From NCBI GenBank assembly GCA_944391485.1, contig CALXTQ010000021.1, forward strand, positions 46,310-110,309: a stretch of 64,000 nucleotides of DNA. Reading direction: 5' to 3'. Both the position numbers and the translations under genes were made by a program. Below, one piece after another: positions 32,988-41,601 of the stretch; the stretch's first letter is position 1, and every line of letters starts with the position of its first letter. This DNA comes from an uncultured Alphaproteobacteria bacterium (GTDB lineage Bacteria > Pseudomonadota > Alphaproteobacteria > RF32 > CAG-239). Below the pieces are notes generated by a model. The model had not been told where the DNA came from, ran no database searches, and saw nothing but the letters and a program-made list of their open reading frames with translations.

Positions 32988-35186
32988 ATGGAAAATTTAT
33001 TATCTAAAGAAGAAATGCAGGCTATTATTAACGGGGATCACGGAAACGTTTTTGCGGTATTGGGGATTCATAAAGACAAGGGATCCAAGGAGGTGTTTAT
33101 CCGCACCTATCATCCCAATACAAAATCAGTTGAACTTTTGAAAAAAGACGGTACGTCGCTTGGTATGATGACCAGGCTGGACGACCGTGGTTTCTACCAG
33201 ATAAACCTGGGCCCGATTGAAAATTTTTCCTACAAGTTCAAAATTGAAAATGATCAGGGAAATTTCTACATTCAGGAAGACCCGTACCGTTTTCAGTCCA
33301 CTATCGGAGACATAGACGTCTACCTCCTTTCAGAGGGAAACCATCTCGAAATGTATAAAAAACTCGGCGCCCACATCGTTACGATGGACGGCGTCAGCGG
33401 CGTAAGTTTTGCCGTTTGGGCTCCTAATGCCAAACGGGTTTCCGTCGTCGGCAATTTCAATAACTGGGATGGCCGCGTCAACGTCATGCGCAAACACCCG
33501 ACCTGCGGTTTGTGGGATATTTTCATCCCCGGCATCGGTCAGGGCGAAATTTACAAATACGAAATCAAAACCCAGCAGGATTATATTCTGGTCAAATCCG
33601 ATCCGGTTGCCTTTTATTCGGAAAAACGTCCGCACACGGCTTCCATTGTATATAATATAGACAATTATCAGTGGAGCGACGAGAACTGGATGAACTACCG
33701 TGAGGAGTACAACAGTTTTGACAAACCGATGTCCATATATGAAGTGCATCTCGGTTCCTGGCGCCGTAAGGGCGAGCATGGCGAAGAATACCTGACTTAC
33801 CGCGAATTTGCCGACCGTCTGGTTCCTTATGTCAGCAACATGGGCTTTACCCATGTCGAGTTTCTGCCTCTTTCCGAACATCCGCTGGACGCCTCCTGGG
33901 GATATCAGGTTACCGGAATGTTTGCGCCCACGTCCCGCTTCGGAACCCCGGACGATTTCCGGTATATGATTGATAAATTCCACCAGGCGGGAATTTCTGT
34001 TATCATGGACTGGGTTCCGGCGCATTTTCCGAAAGACGGCCATGGCCTGGTCGAGTTTGACGGCACGCATCTTTATGAGCATGCCGACCCGCGCAAGGGT
34101 GAGCATACGGACTGGGGCACAAAAATTTATAATTACGGCCGTACGGAAGTTTGTAACTTTCTCTGCGCCAGCGCCTTGTACTGGCTGAAGGAATATCATA
34201 TCGACGGGCTGCGCGTTGACGCTGTCGCCTCGATGCTGTATCTGGACTATTCGCGCAAAAACGGCGAATGGATTCCGAACATTTATGGCGGCAATGAAAA
34301 TCTGGAAGCGATTTCTTTTCTGCGCAAAATGAACGAGCTTGTGTACGGACACAACAAAGGCGCCATCACCTGCGCCGAAGAGTCGACGGCCTGGCCGATG
34401 GTATCGCGTCCGACTTCCATGGGCGGTTTGGGCTTCGGCTACAAATGGAACATGGGCTGGATGAACGATACGCTGCGCTACATCAGCAAGGACCCCGTTT
34501 ACCGCAAATATCACCATGGCATGCTGACTTTCGGGCTGCTTTATGCGTTCAACGAGAATTTTATTCTGCCGATTTCTCATGACGAGGTTGTTCACGGCAA
34601 AGGATCCATGTTGTCAAAAATGCCGGGAGACGAGTGGCAGAAGTTTGCCAACCTGCGGGCCTATTACGGCTTTATGTTTACCCATCCGGGCAAGAAGCTG
34701 CTGTTTATGGGCAATGAATTCGGTCAGGACTGGGAGTGGAATTCCGAAGAGAGTCTTCGCTGGCATCTGCTGGAATATCCGATGTACAAGGGCATGCAGC
34801 AGTGCGTGCGCGACCTGAACCTCATGTATAAGGGCAATCCGCCGCTTTATGAGGAAGACTTTGATTATCGCGGGTTTGAGTGGGTGGACCATTCCAACGC
34901 CGATGACAGTGTGATTTCGTATATCCGCAAAGGGCACAACCCCTCCGACTATCTGCTGGTAATTTCAAACTTCACGCCGGTTGTCCGTCATGACTATCGT
35001 GTCGGCGTCATCGAAAACTGCAACTTCCAGGAAATCTTCAACAGCGATGATAAGAGTTACTGGGGAAGCGGCGTCAAAAATGGAGGAATGATGCATGCCG
35101 AAGAGCAGGAATGGAATATGAAGCCTTATTCAATCCGCGTTACGTTGCCGGCTTTATCGACGATTGTCCTGAAGCCGATGAGATAA
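32988..35186 (+). CDS. glgB: 1,4-alpha-glucan branching enzyme
   Basis: Adds alpha-1,6 branches to glycogen by cutting and moving alpha-1,4 chains. At 732 residues it has the full GlgB layout: N1 region, CBM48 (about 110-215, with SFAVWAPNAKRVSVVG), GH13_9 catalytic barrel and C-terminal beta domain. The nucleophile is Asp411 (GLRVDAVASM), the acid/base Glu464 (CAEEST) and the third acid Asp532 (ISHDEVVHGK). All are intact. It heads a glgB-glgX-malQ operon with gaps of 24 and 16 bases. Biosynthetic partners GlgC and GlgA are not in this window. Confidence 0.96.
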   Translation: MENLLSKEEMQAIINGDHGNVFAVLGIHKDKGSKEVFIRTYHPNTKSVELLKKDGTSLGMMTRLDDRGFYQINLGPIENFSYKFKIENDQGNFYIQEDPYRFQSTIGDIDVYLLSEGNHLEMYKKLGAHIVTMDGVSGVSFAVWAPNAKRVSVVGNFNNWDGRVNVMRKHPTCGLWDIFIPGIGQGEIYKYEIKTQQDYILVKSDPVAFYSEKRPHTASIVYNIDNYQWSDENWMNYREEYNSFDKPMSIYEVHLGSWRRKGEHGEEYLTYREFADRLVPYVSNMGFTHVEFLPLSEHPLDASWGYQVTGMFAPTSRFGTPDDFRYMIDKFHQAGISVIMDWVPAHFPKDGHGLVEFDGTHLYEHADPRKGEHTDWGTKIYNYGRTEVCNFLCASALYWLKEYHIDGLRVDAVASMLYLDYSRKNGEWIPNIYGGNENLEAISFLRKMNELVYGHNKGAITCAEESTAWPMVSRPTSMGGLGFGYKWNMGWMNDTLRYISKDPVYRKYHHGMLTFGLLYAFNENFILPISHDEVVHGKGSMLSKMPGDEWQKFANLRAYYGFMFTHPGKKLLFMGNEFGQDWEWNSEESLRWHLLEYPMYKGMQQCVRDLNLMYKGNPPLYEEDFDYRGFEWVDHSNADDSVISYIRKGHNPSDYLLVISNFTPVVRHDYRVGVIENCNFQEIFNSDDKSYWGSGVKNGGMMHAEEQEWNMKPYSIRVTLPALSTIVLKPMR

Positions 35187-35210
35187 TCAAAATTATCGGG
35201 AGTGAAAACA

Positions 35211-37286
35211 ATGCCATCATTCAGACCACAGCCAGGAAACCCGTATCCGCTCGGTTCGACTTATGACGGCAGAGGGGTGAATTTTGCATTGTTTTCCGCC
35301 CATGCCGAAAAGGTGGAGCTTTGCCTGTTTGACGAGAGTGGATCGCAGGAAATCGAGCGGTTCGAAATTCTTGAAAACGACCATAATATCTGGCATCTTT
35401 ATCTGCCCGGCGCCAGACCCGGACTGGTTTACGGCTACCGGGTCTACGGTCCTTACAAACCACAGGAGGGAAAACGCTTTAACCCCCACAAACTTCTGAT
35501 CGATCCGTATGGGCGGCAGCTGGTCGGCAAGCTGATCTGGCATGAGGCGATTTTCGGCTACGAGTGGAACAGTCCCGACAAAGACCTGTCGTTCAATACG
35601 CTGGACAGCGCGCCTTATGTTCCAAAATCCGTTGTCGTTGGCGATACTTATGACTGGGAAGGAGACAAGCCTCTGGAGCATAAGTTTGAGGAAACGATAA
35701 TCTATGAGACCCATGTCAAAGGGTTCAGCAATCTGCATCCCAAAGTTCCGGACCACGAGCGCGGAACTTTTGGCGGCATGAAATCAAAATCGATTGTCAG
35801 TTATCTGAAATGGCTGGGAATTACTGCCGTCGAACTGCTGCCCATTCACGCTTTTTTCGGCAATCGTCATAAAAAGGGCTATATTGTTGACAATTACTGG
35901 GGGTATGAGAGTTTTACGTTTTTCGCGCCCGAGCAGTCATATCTGAGCAGAGATTCCATAAACGAGTTCAAGGACATGGTCAAAACCATGCACGCCAACA
36001 ATATAGAAGTTCTGCTGGATGTGGTATACAATCACACGGGCGAGGGAAACCAGATGGGGCCGACGCTGTGCTATCGCGGAATAGACAATGAGTCGTATTA
36101 TATGCTCAATCCTGAAAACAAACGTTATTATTTTGACACCACCGGTTGCGGGGCATCGTTTAATGTCTACAACCCCTATGTTTTGCGGCTAGTAATGGAT
36201 TCTCTGCGCTATTGGGCGGAAGAAATGCATGTCGACGGTTTCCGTTTTGATCTGGCGACGACTGTTGCGCGGTATAATACCGATTTCAGCCAGTACAGCG
36301 GATTCTTATATGCGACGATACAGGATCCCGCCATGCGCCGCAGCAAGCTGATTGCCGAGCCGTGGGACGTCGGGTTCGGCGGATATCAGGTCGGAGCCTT
36401 TCCTCCCGGCTGGGCGGAATGGAATGATAAATACCGCGATGTCGTCCGCCGCTTCTGGAAAGGCGATCAGGCGCAGACGCCGGAGTTGGCAAGCCGCATC
36501 GCCGGGTCGAGCGATATTTTTAATCATGACAACCGCAATATCTGGAGCAGCATTAATTTTGTAACGGCTCATGATGGTTTTACGCTGAGGGATCTGGTCA
36601 GTTACAATGCGAAACACAACTGCGCGAACGGTGAAAACAACTGTGATGGTAGCAACAGTAACTGGAGTTGGAACTCCGGCGCCGAGGGTGAAACGGATAA
36701 CCGGGTTATTGAAAACAACCGTTATGCTCGCAGCCGGGCAATGCTGGCGACGCTGCTGCTTTCTTTCGGCACGCCGATGCTGCTGGCCGGAGACGAGTTT
36801 GCGCATACGCAGTTCGGCAACAACAATCCCTATTGTCAGGACAATGTGCTGACCTGGATAGCCTGGGAAGCTATTTCGCAGGACAACCGCACCTGCGCCC
36901 GTTTTGTAAAAAAGCTGATTCAACTTCGCAAAAAATTAAAGATATTTGACCGGGGGCAGTTTTTCAGCGGAAAACCCGTTAACAAAAACGGGGTAAAGGA
37001 CATTACCTGGTATACGGAAAAAGGAACGGAATTTACGCAGGACGATTGGCATGATACCTCGCGCAAAGCTCTGTCATACAGCGTTTTTACCGGCAGCAGA
37101 TATGTTCTGTGCATCTTTAACTCCAATTATAACGAGCTTTCCTGGAAACTTCCCGATATTGATCCGGAAATGTCCTGGCGTCTGTTGCTGGACAGTTCAC
37201 TAAAATTTAATGATGGCCGGTTAGAATCAAATAGAACAATCAAAGTGCCGGGATGGAGTGTTCTCTGTTTCGAAATTAAAAAATAA
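35211..37286 (+). CDS. glgX: Glycogen debranching enzyme
   Basis: Hydrolyses alpha-1,6 branches left after phosphorylase has trimmed glycogen. I choose ATG 35211 because GGGAG lies eight bases before it; the in-frame GTG at 35202 overlaps that spacing. The 691-residue protein has CBM48 at the start (PYPLGSTYDGRGVNFALF) and a GH13_11 barrel. The catalytic residues are Asp347 (GFRFDLATT), Glu383 (LIAEPWD) and Asp455 (TAHDGF). It lies between glgB and malQ and is translated in series with them. Length and motifs are normal for GlgX. Confidence 0.94.
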   Translation: MPSFRPQPGNPYPLGSTYDGRGVNFALFSAHAEKVELCLFDESGSQEIERFEILENDHNIWHLYLPGARPGLVYGYRVYGPYKPQEGKRFNPHKLLIDPYGRQLVGKLIWHEAIFGYEWNSPDKDLSFNTLDSAPYVPKSVVVGDTYDWEGDKPLEHKFEETIIYETHVKGFSNLHPKVPDHERGTFGGMKSKSIVSYLKWLGITAVELLPIHAFFGNRHKKGYIVDNYWGYESFTFFAPEQSYLSRDSINEFKDMVKTMHANNIEVLLDVVYNHTGEGNQMGPTLCYRGIDNESYYMLNPENKRYYFDTTGCGASFNVYNPYVLRLVMDSLRYWAEEMHVDGFRFDLATTVARYNTDFSQYSGFLYATIQDPAMRRSKLIAEPWDVGFGGYQVGAFPPGWAEWNDKYRDVVRRFWKGDQAQTPELASRIAGSSDIFNHDNRNIWSSINFVTAHDGFTLRDLVSYNAKHNCANGENNCDGSNSNWSWNSGAEGETDNRVIENNRYARSRAMLATLLLSFGTPMLLAGDEFAHTQFGNNNPYCQDNVLTWIAWEAISQDNRTCARFVKKLIQLRKKLKIFDRGQFFSGKPVNKNGVKDITWYTEKGTEFTQDDWHDTSRKALSYSVFTGSRYVLCIFNSNYNELSWKLPDIDPEMSWRLLLDSSLKFNDGRLESNRTIKVPGWSVLCFEIKK

Positions 37287-37302
37287 CTTATAGGAGATTT
37301 TT

Positions 37303-39462
37303 ATGGAAGAACAATTAAAGCTGCTGGCGGATAAGCTGGGAATTGCGACGCAGTTCAGCGATGCCGGTCTGGTCCGCAGGGAATATGATGTCAGTGAGGA
37401 TGTTGTCAAATTTCTTGTGCGGCAGCTGGGATATAATGCCTCGTCTCCTAAAGATATCGACAAGTCATTGCAGTCCTTTGAGCGCCGCCGCTGGCAGAGA
37501 ACGCTTGAAAGCATATATGTTGTCGGGCAGGATGATATTCGTTTTGACGCTGTTATTCCCGCGGCCGCTGCCGGAGGAGAATTCGGATTGATTGTTTGTC
37601 CGGAAGGAAAGGCCTGCGCCAATTTTGGTGAAATTTCTTTTGAAGTAGTCAATACCGGCGAAAAGAAAAAAATAGGCAAAACCGACTACGTATTGTTGAA
37701 CATTACGGTTACCTCCGCTCTGGATCCCGGATATTATGACGTCAGTTTTAAGGTCAATGACAAAATATATACGTCATATATGGCTATCGCGCCTCGCAAA
37801 TGTTTTGAAAATGAAGCGCTGAAAGAAGGAAAAATCTGGGGCTTTACCGTGCAGCTCTATTCTCTGCGCAGTAACCGCAACTGGGGTGTGGGCGACTTCT
37901 CGGATCTTGCCGAACTGGTTAGGATCGGAGCCCGCAGCGGCGCCGACGTCATCGGCTTAAACCCGCTGAACGTGCTCAATCATTCTTTTCCGGAAGACGC
38001 CAGCCCGTACAGTTCTCTGAGCCGTCTGTTTATGAATCCCATTTACATAGACGTCGAGAATGTTCCTGAATTTACGGAAGAAGACAGGGCTGTTTTCGAA
38101 CCCGAAGCGGAGAAGCTGCGTCAGACCGAGCTTATTCATTATGCGGAAGTTTACCGGCTGAAAATTAAAGCGCTGGAACTTCTGCATAAGCGCTTCAAGT
38201 TTACCAGCGACAAAGAACGCCGGAAAGAATATGAGGCTTATTGCCGCGAAAAAGGCGCGGATCTTGAAAAGATGGCGGTGTTCCAGACGCTGTATGAAGA
38301 AAAATGCGGAGGAACATGGTGCGGCGGCTGGCGTTCCTGGGAAAAGGAATTTCAAAATCCCTATTCCGAAGCGGTTCGCAAATATGAGATTTCTCATAAG
38401 GAACGCATTGATTTTTTCAAGTTCCTGCAGTTTGAGGCCGAAAGACAATTTAAGCAAGCCAGCCGGATTGTTGCCGAAAGCGGCATGCGTATGGGATTTT
38501 ACCGCGACCTTCCGGTAGGCGTAAGTTCTGACAGTATCGAGGTCTGGAGCGAACCGGATCTGTTCCTGCCCGACGCCGGGGCCGGCGCGCCGCCGGATGC
38601 CTTTTTTCCGAACGGTCAGAAATGGGGGTTGGGAACTTTTAATCCTTATGTCCTGAAGGAAAAGCGCTATGAGCCCTTTATCCGGATTCTCCGCGCCAAT
38701 ATGCATTTTGCCGGAGCTTTGCGTATTGACCATGTTATGGGGCTGATGCGTCTGTATGTTATTCCGAACTCGCGCAATGAAGGAACATATCTCAGGTTTA
38801 ATTTCAAAGATATGCTGAACATCGTCGCGCTGGAAAGTTATCTGAACAAATGCACGATTGTCGGCGAAAGTATCGGCAACGTTCCGGAAGGATTTTTGGA
38901 GACATTGTCAGATAAGGACATATACAGTCTGAGCGTTTTGTGGGCCGAGCGTGAAAATGCCGGCTGGGGGGATTTCCGAACGCCGGAAGCATACCCCGAA
39001 TTTGCCTTTACGTCGGTTGGCACGCATGATATGACGCCGTTGCGAATGTGGTGGTTTGCCTATGATTTGCAGCTGATGCGCAGCCTCAGCATTATTCCCG
39101 ACGACAATGAACTGCATCAGGCGTATCACAAAAGGGAAAATGACCGACTTATGCTTCTGAATGCGCTGGATAGAGCCGGGGTTTGGCCGGAAGACAATAT
39201 GCGGACCGGCAATTATCTGTATGGTGAAAAATATCCCGAAGGAATAGAAGAAGCTGTTCATGGGTTTGTTGCTAAATCTAAATCAAAAGTCTTTTTGGCT
39301 CAGCTGGAAGATATTCTGCATGTCGAAAAGCTGCAGAACCTTCCGGGCGTAGACCGCGACAAACATCCCAACTGGCGCCGCAAGATGCCGGTAGCCTTGG
39401 AAAATCTTGAGGCTGATATTGCTTATATCAGGAATATCCGGGCCATCAAAAGGGAAAGATAG
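37303..39462 (+). CDS. malQ: 4-alpha-glucanotransferase (amylomaltase)
   Basis: Transfers alpha-1,4-glucan chains between maltodextrins, recycling short chains from glycogen breakdown. The 719-residue GH77 enzyme has the proteobacterial N-terminal extension (about 1-170) before the catalytic barrel. WGFTVQLYSLRSNRNWGVGDF begins the barrel near residue 187. The nucleophile is Asp476 (LRIDHVMGL). The general acid region reads GESIGNVPEG, with the Glu kept though the usual GEDLG is changed. The third acid is in GTHDMTPL. It closes the glycogen operon and is followed by a strong terminator. Confidence 0.93.
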   Translation: MEEQLKLLADKLGIATQFSDAGLVRREYDVSEDVVKFLVRQLGYNASSPKDIDKSLQSFERRRWQRTLESIYVVGQDDIRFDAVIPAAAAGGEFGLIVCPEGKACANFGEISFEVVNTGEKKKIGKTDYVLLNITVTSALDPGYYDVSFKVNDKIYTSYMAIAPRKCFENEALKEGKIWGFTVQLYSLRSNRNWGVGDFSDLAELVRIGARSGADVIGLNPLNVLNHSFPEDASPYSSLSRLFMNPIYIDVENVPEFTEEDRAVFEPEAEKLRQTELIHYAEVYRLKIKALELLHKRFKFTSDKERRKEYEAYCREKGADLEKMAVFQTLYEEKCGGTWCGGWRSWEKEFQNPYSEAVRKYEISHKERIDFFKFLQFEAERQFKQASRIVAESGMRMGFYRDLPVGVSSDSIEVWSEPDLFLPDAGAGAPPDAFFPNGQKWGLGTFNPYVLKEKRYEPFIRILRANMHFAGALRIDHVMGLMRLYVIPNSRNEGTYLRFNFKDMLNIVALESYLNKCTIVGESIGNVPEGFLETLSDKDIYSLSVLWAERENAGWGDFRTPEAYPEFAFTSVGTHDMTPLRMWWFAYDLQLMRSLSIIPDDNELHQAYHKRENDRLMLLNALDRAGVWPEDNMRTGNYLYGEKYPEGIEEAVHGFVAKSKSKVFLAQLEDILHVEKLQNLPGVDRDKHPNWRRKMPVALENLEADIAYIRNIRAIKRER

Positions 39463-39490
39463 AAAGAATTTTTTCCTTTTATGCAGTCAG

Positions 39491-39525
39491 AAAAAGGGGG
39501 CCGGAATTCGGCCCCCTGATGTTTT
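39491..39525. terminator. Bidirectional terminator after malQ
   Basis: GGGGGCCG (39496-39503) pairs with CGGCCCCC (39509-39516). T residues follow on the plus strand, and AAAAA before the stem gives a T tract on the minus strand for the convergent gene. Confidence 0.9.
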
Positions 39526-41369
39526 TACTGCAGATTGGGCAGTTGGGTGATGTCCTCGCCGCAGACACCATAACGCGCGCAGCTAACCCTGCAGTTATAA
39601 GCGCAGGGACCCGTCGCCGGATTCCAGTTTTCATCACAACCGCCGCAGGGCGTATCATATCCGCCCCCGCAGATGCCGTCGTTAATAACCGGTCCACTGT
39701 TGGTTCCGCGGCAGCCCATGGTTGCTACGGGGCATTCGCCCAAGGTCGGCTTATAATTGCATTTTTCCAGCATTTCCTTATTCTCCTCAATTTCTTTGAG
39801 AATGACATCCCGCGCCGTATCGCATTGTTCTTTTGTTTTATACGGAGAACGGGTGACTCCCTGATTGCCGCACATTTGAGACATTTCCCCGGTTTCGGTT
39901 CCGTCCTGGCCGCAGTAATGGTAATAAACATTGCCGATTTGGAGTAGCTTGTTAAAGTTTGATACTTTGTTTCGGATACCACTTGTATTGATGGAGCACA
40001 AAGACTGACAGGTATAACATTTGTTTCCGGCTTCCGTTGTGCCGACTTCCGTTCCCACATAGCCTTCCGGACATTCTTTCATGCCTTTTGAGCAGACGTC
40101 GGACGGCAGCAAGGCTGATTCGGCAGAGATACTGAATTGTAAAATCGGCCGGACAGGGCTTTCGCTTTTTCCGATAGCAACACTGCCGCGGTCAAAATGC
40201 TGCCCGTAAGCATGATACCGTCCAAGCTCAGTGGAAGAGGCACGCCAATCTCCGCCGATAATCGTTGTATTGGGAAGTTTTTTTAAAGTAGTATTAACTT
40301 TGCCATAACTTTTTTGCAAAGCGACCAGCTGTGCATAAGAAGGCAGAAACCAGTCATGAGCCCGCGTGCCGATGGTTGAATAGTTATAGCAGTAATAAGC
40401 GGCCGGTCCGGCGCTGCCGAGATAATTGACAATTTTTTGAGTATTGTCCTTTCCTGCCCAGTCTAAGCGGGCTTCGGCATCCGTACTGATATTTTCTCCA
40501 ACATTCGGCAGTGTAGGAATATCAATATTTTCATTAGACCATTTTAATTTGGTTGGGGAGTCATTCAGTGCGGCAGCTAATCCCCAGCCTTTATCAAAAT
40601 CAACGTAATAGACAACGCCGATAGCCACCTTGTTTTCCAAAACGGAACCGCAGGTGGTCAGATCCGAATACAAAATATCGCCGACGGCCGGTTTGTAACA
40701 TTTAACGACGTTTTTACAGCTGCTGAAATAATCAACGCCGTTCAACGTGCATTTTTTTGCCCCGGCATCGCCGCCGTCTTCGCAGGTTGTCCAGCCTTGC
40801 GGACACTGACAAGAGGCATATTTGCCGCCGCATTCTTCGCCGACGCCTTCCTGATTGTTTTCGCAGGCAACCAGTCCGGTTTTGCACTGGCAGGAAGCGT
40901 ATTTGCCGCCGCACTCTTCGCCGACGCCGTCCTGTACGTCGGAGCAGGTAATCAGAGTGTTTTTGCAGCTACAGGTTTCATATTTTGTAATGCCGTCTTC
41001 AACACAGGATTTTCCCGAACCGGTTTGTACTTCGCTGCACGCGGTAAGCCCGGTCGGACACCGGCAGTTTTTTTCATATTCTTTGTTGTATGGACAAATG
41101 GCTGTTGCGGTCTGTCCGTTGCTACACAGATTTTTTTGATATCCTTCGCTCATGCAGCGGCTGCCGCTGTCGATGCTCATATCCTGATCGCTCTGGGAAA
41201 AAAGCGCTTCGCTTCCGCAGTCGCCGCTGCCGGCAAAGCAAACTGCCGCCAGTTTATAATTTTCTTCGGGAAATTCGGAAAACTGCTGAAACAAACCGGC
41301 CCGCGCCTGCTGAATTGGGATAACCGCGGCGCAAACAGCCGATAACAGAAAGAAAAACGATTTAAACAT
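39525..41369 (-). CDS. Secreted cysteine-rich repeat protein with DUF1566-like middle
   Basis: A 614-residue exported protein with signal peptide (about 1-24). Residues about 70-230 carry short cysteine-rich repeats; two nearly identical units contain GVGEECGGKYASCQC. The middle (about 245-400) has WGLAAALNDSP and the HDWFLPSYAQLVAL stretch, which recalls the DUF1566/Lcl-like fold found in surface proteins. The C-terminal part has many further cysteines (CGGGYDTPCGGCDENW). About 10 percent of the residues are Cys, implying many disulfides outside the cytoplasm. It may be a surface or matrix protein. It lies between the glycogen and flagellar operons without obvious links to either. The overall family is not one I can name. 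Confidence 0.7.
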   Translation of the reverse strand: MFKSFFFLLSAVCAAVIPIQQARAGLFQQFSEFPEENYKLAAVCFAGSGDCGSEALFSQSDQDMSIDSGSRCMSEGYQKNLCSNGQTATAICPYNKEYEKNCRCPTGLTACSEVQTGSGKSCVEDGITKYETCSCKNTLITCSDVQDGVGEECGGKYASCQCKTGLVACENNQEGVGEECGGKYASCQCPQGWTTCEDGGDAGAKKCTLNGVDYFSSCKNVVKCYKPAVGDILYSDLTTCGSVLENKVAIGVVYYVDFDKGWGLAAALNDSPTKLKWSNENIDIPTLPNVGENISTDAEARLDWAGKDNTQKIVNYLGSAGPAAYYCYNYSTIGTRAHDWFLPSYAQLVALQKSYGKVNTTLKKLPNTTIIGGDWRASSTELGRYHAYGQHFDRGSVAIGKSESPVRPILQFSISAESALLPSDVCSKGMKECPEGYVGTEVGTTEAGNKCYTCQSLCSINTSGIRNKVSNFNKLLQIGNVYYHYCGQDGTETGEMSQMCGNQGVTRSPYKTKEQCDTARDVILKEIEENKEMLEKCNYKPTLGECPVATMGCRGTNSGPVINDGICGGGYDTPCGGCDENWNPATGPCAYNCRVSCARYGVCGEDITQLPNLQ

Positions 41370-41550
41370 AATATCACCTCATATAAGTTAACTTCTCTGC
41401 CTTTATGAGGTGTGAAATTTATATACAGATATGAAGATACTGCCGGAAACCCGGCATACCGCCACACACACTAATCCACACCAATTTTAGAATAGTATGA
41501 ATTGCGCATTTTGTCAATCTTTATCAAATCCGACGGCTTCCGGCGGCAAA

Positions 41551-41579
41551 GAAAAAGGTCCGGCATCTTAAGCCGGACC
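41551..41579 (-). terminator. Terminator of the flagellar operon
   Basis: On the minus strand GGTCCGGC pairs with GCCGGACC around a seven-base loop, followed by TTTTT. It lies about 22 bases after the flgL stop. Confidence 0.88.
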
Positions 41580-41601
41580 CGCGGATGATTTTGCTTTTCC
41601 G

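Noticed and set aside
33330..34595. A 421-codon open frame on the minus strand
   Set aside because: It is antisense to glgB, whose catalytic motifs are intact; no ribosome site or domain is visible.
40797..41345. Plus-strand frame of 182 codons opposite the cysteine-rich gene
   Set aside because: Its regular Ala/Phe/Arg pattern is the mirror of the Cys repeats on the other strand.
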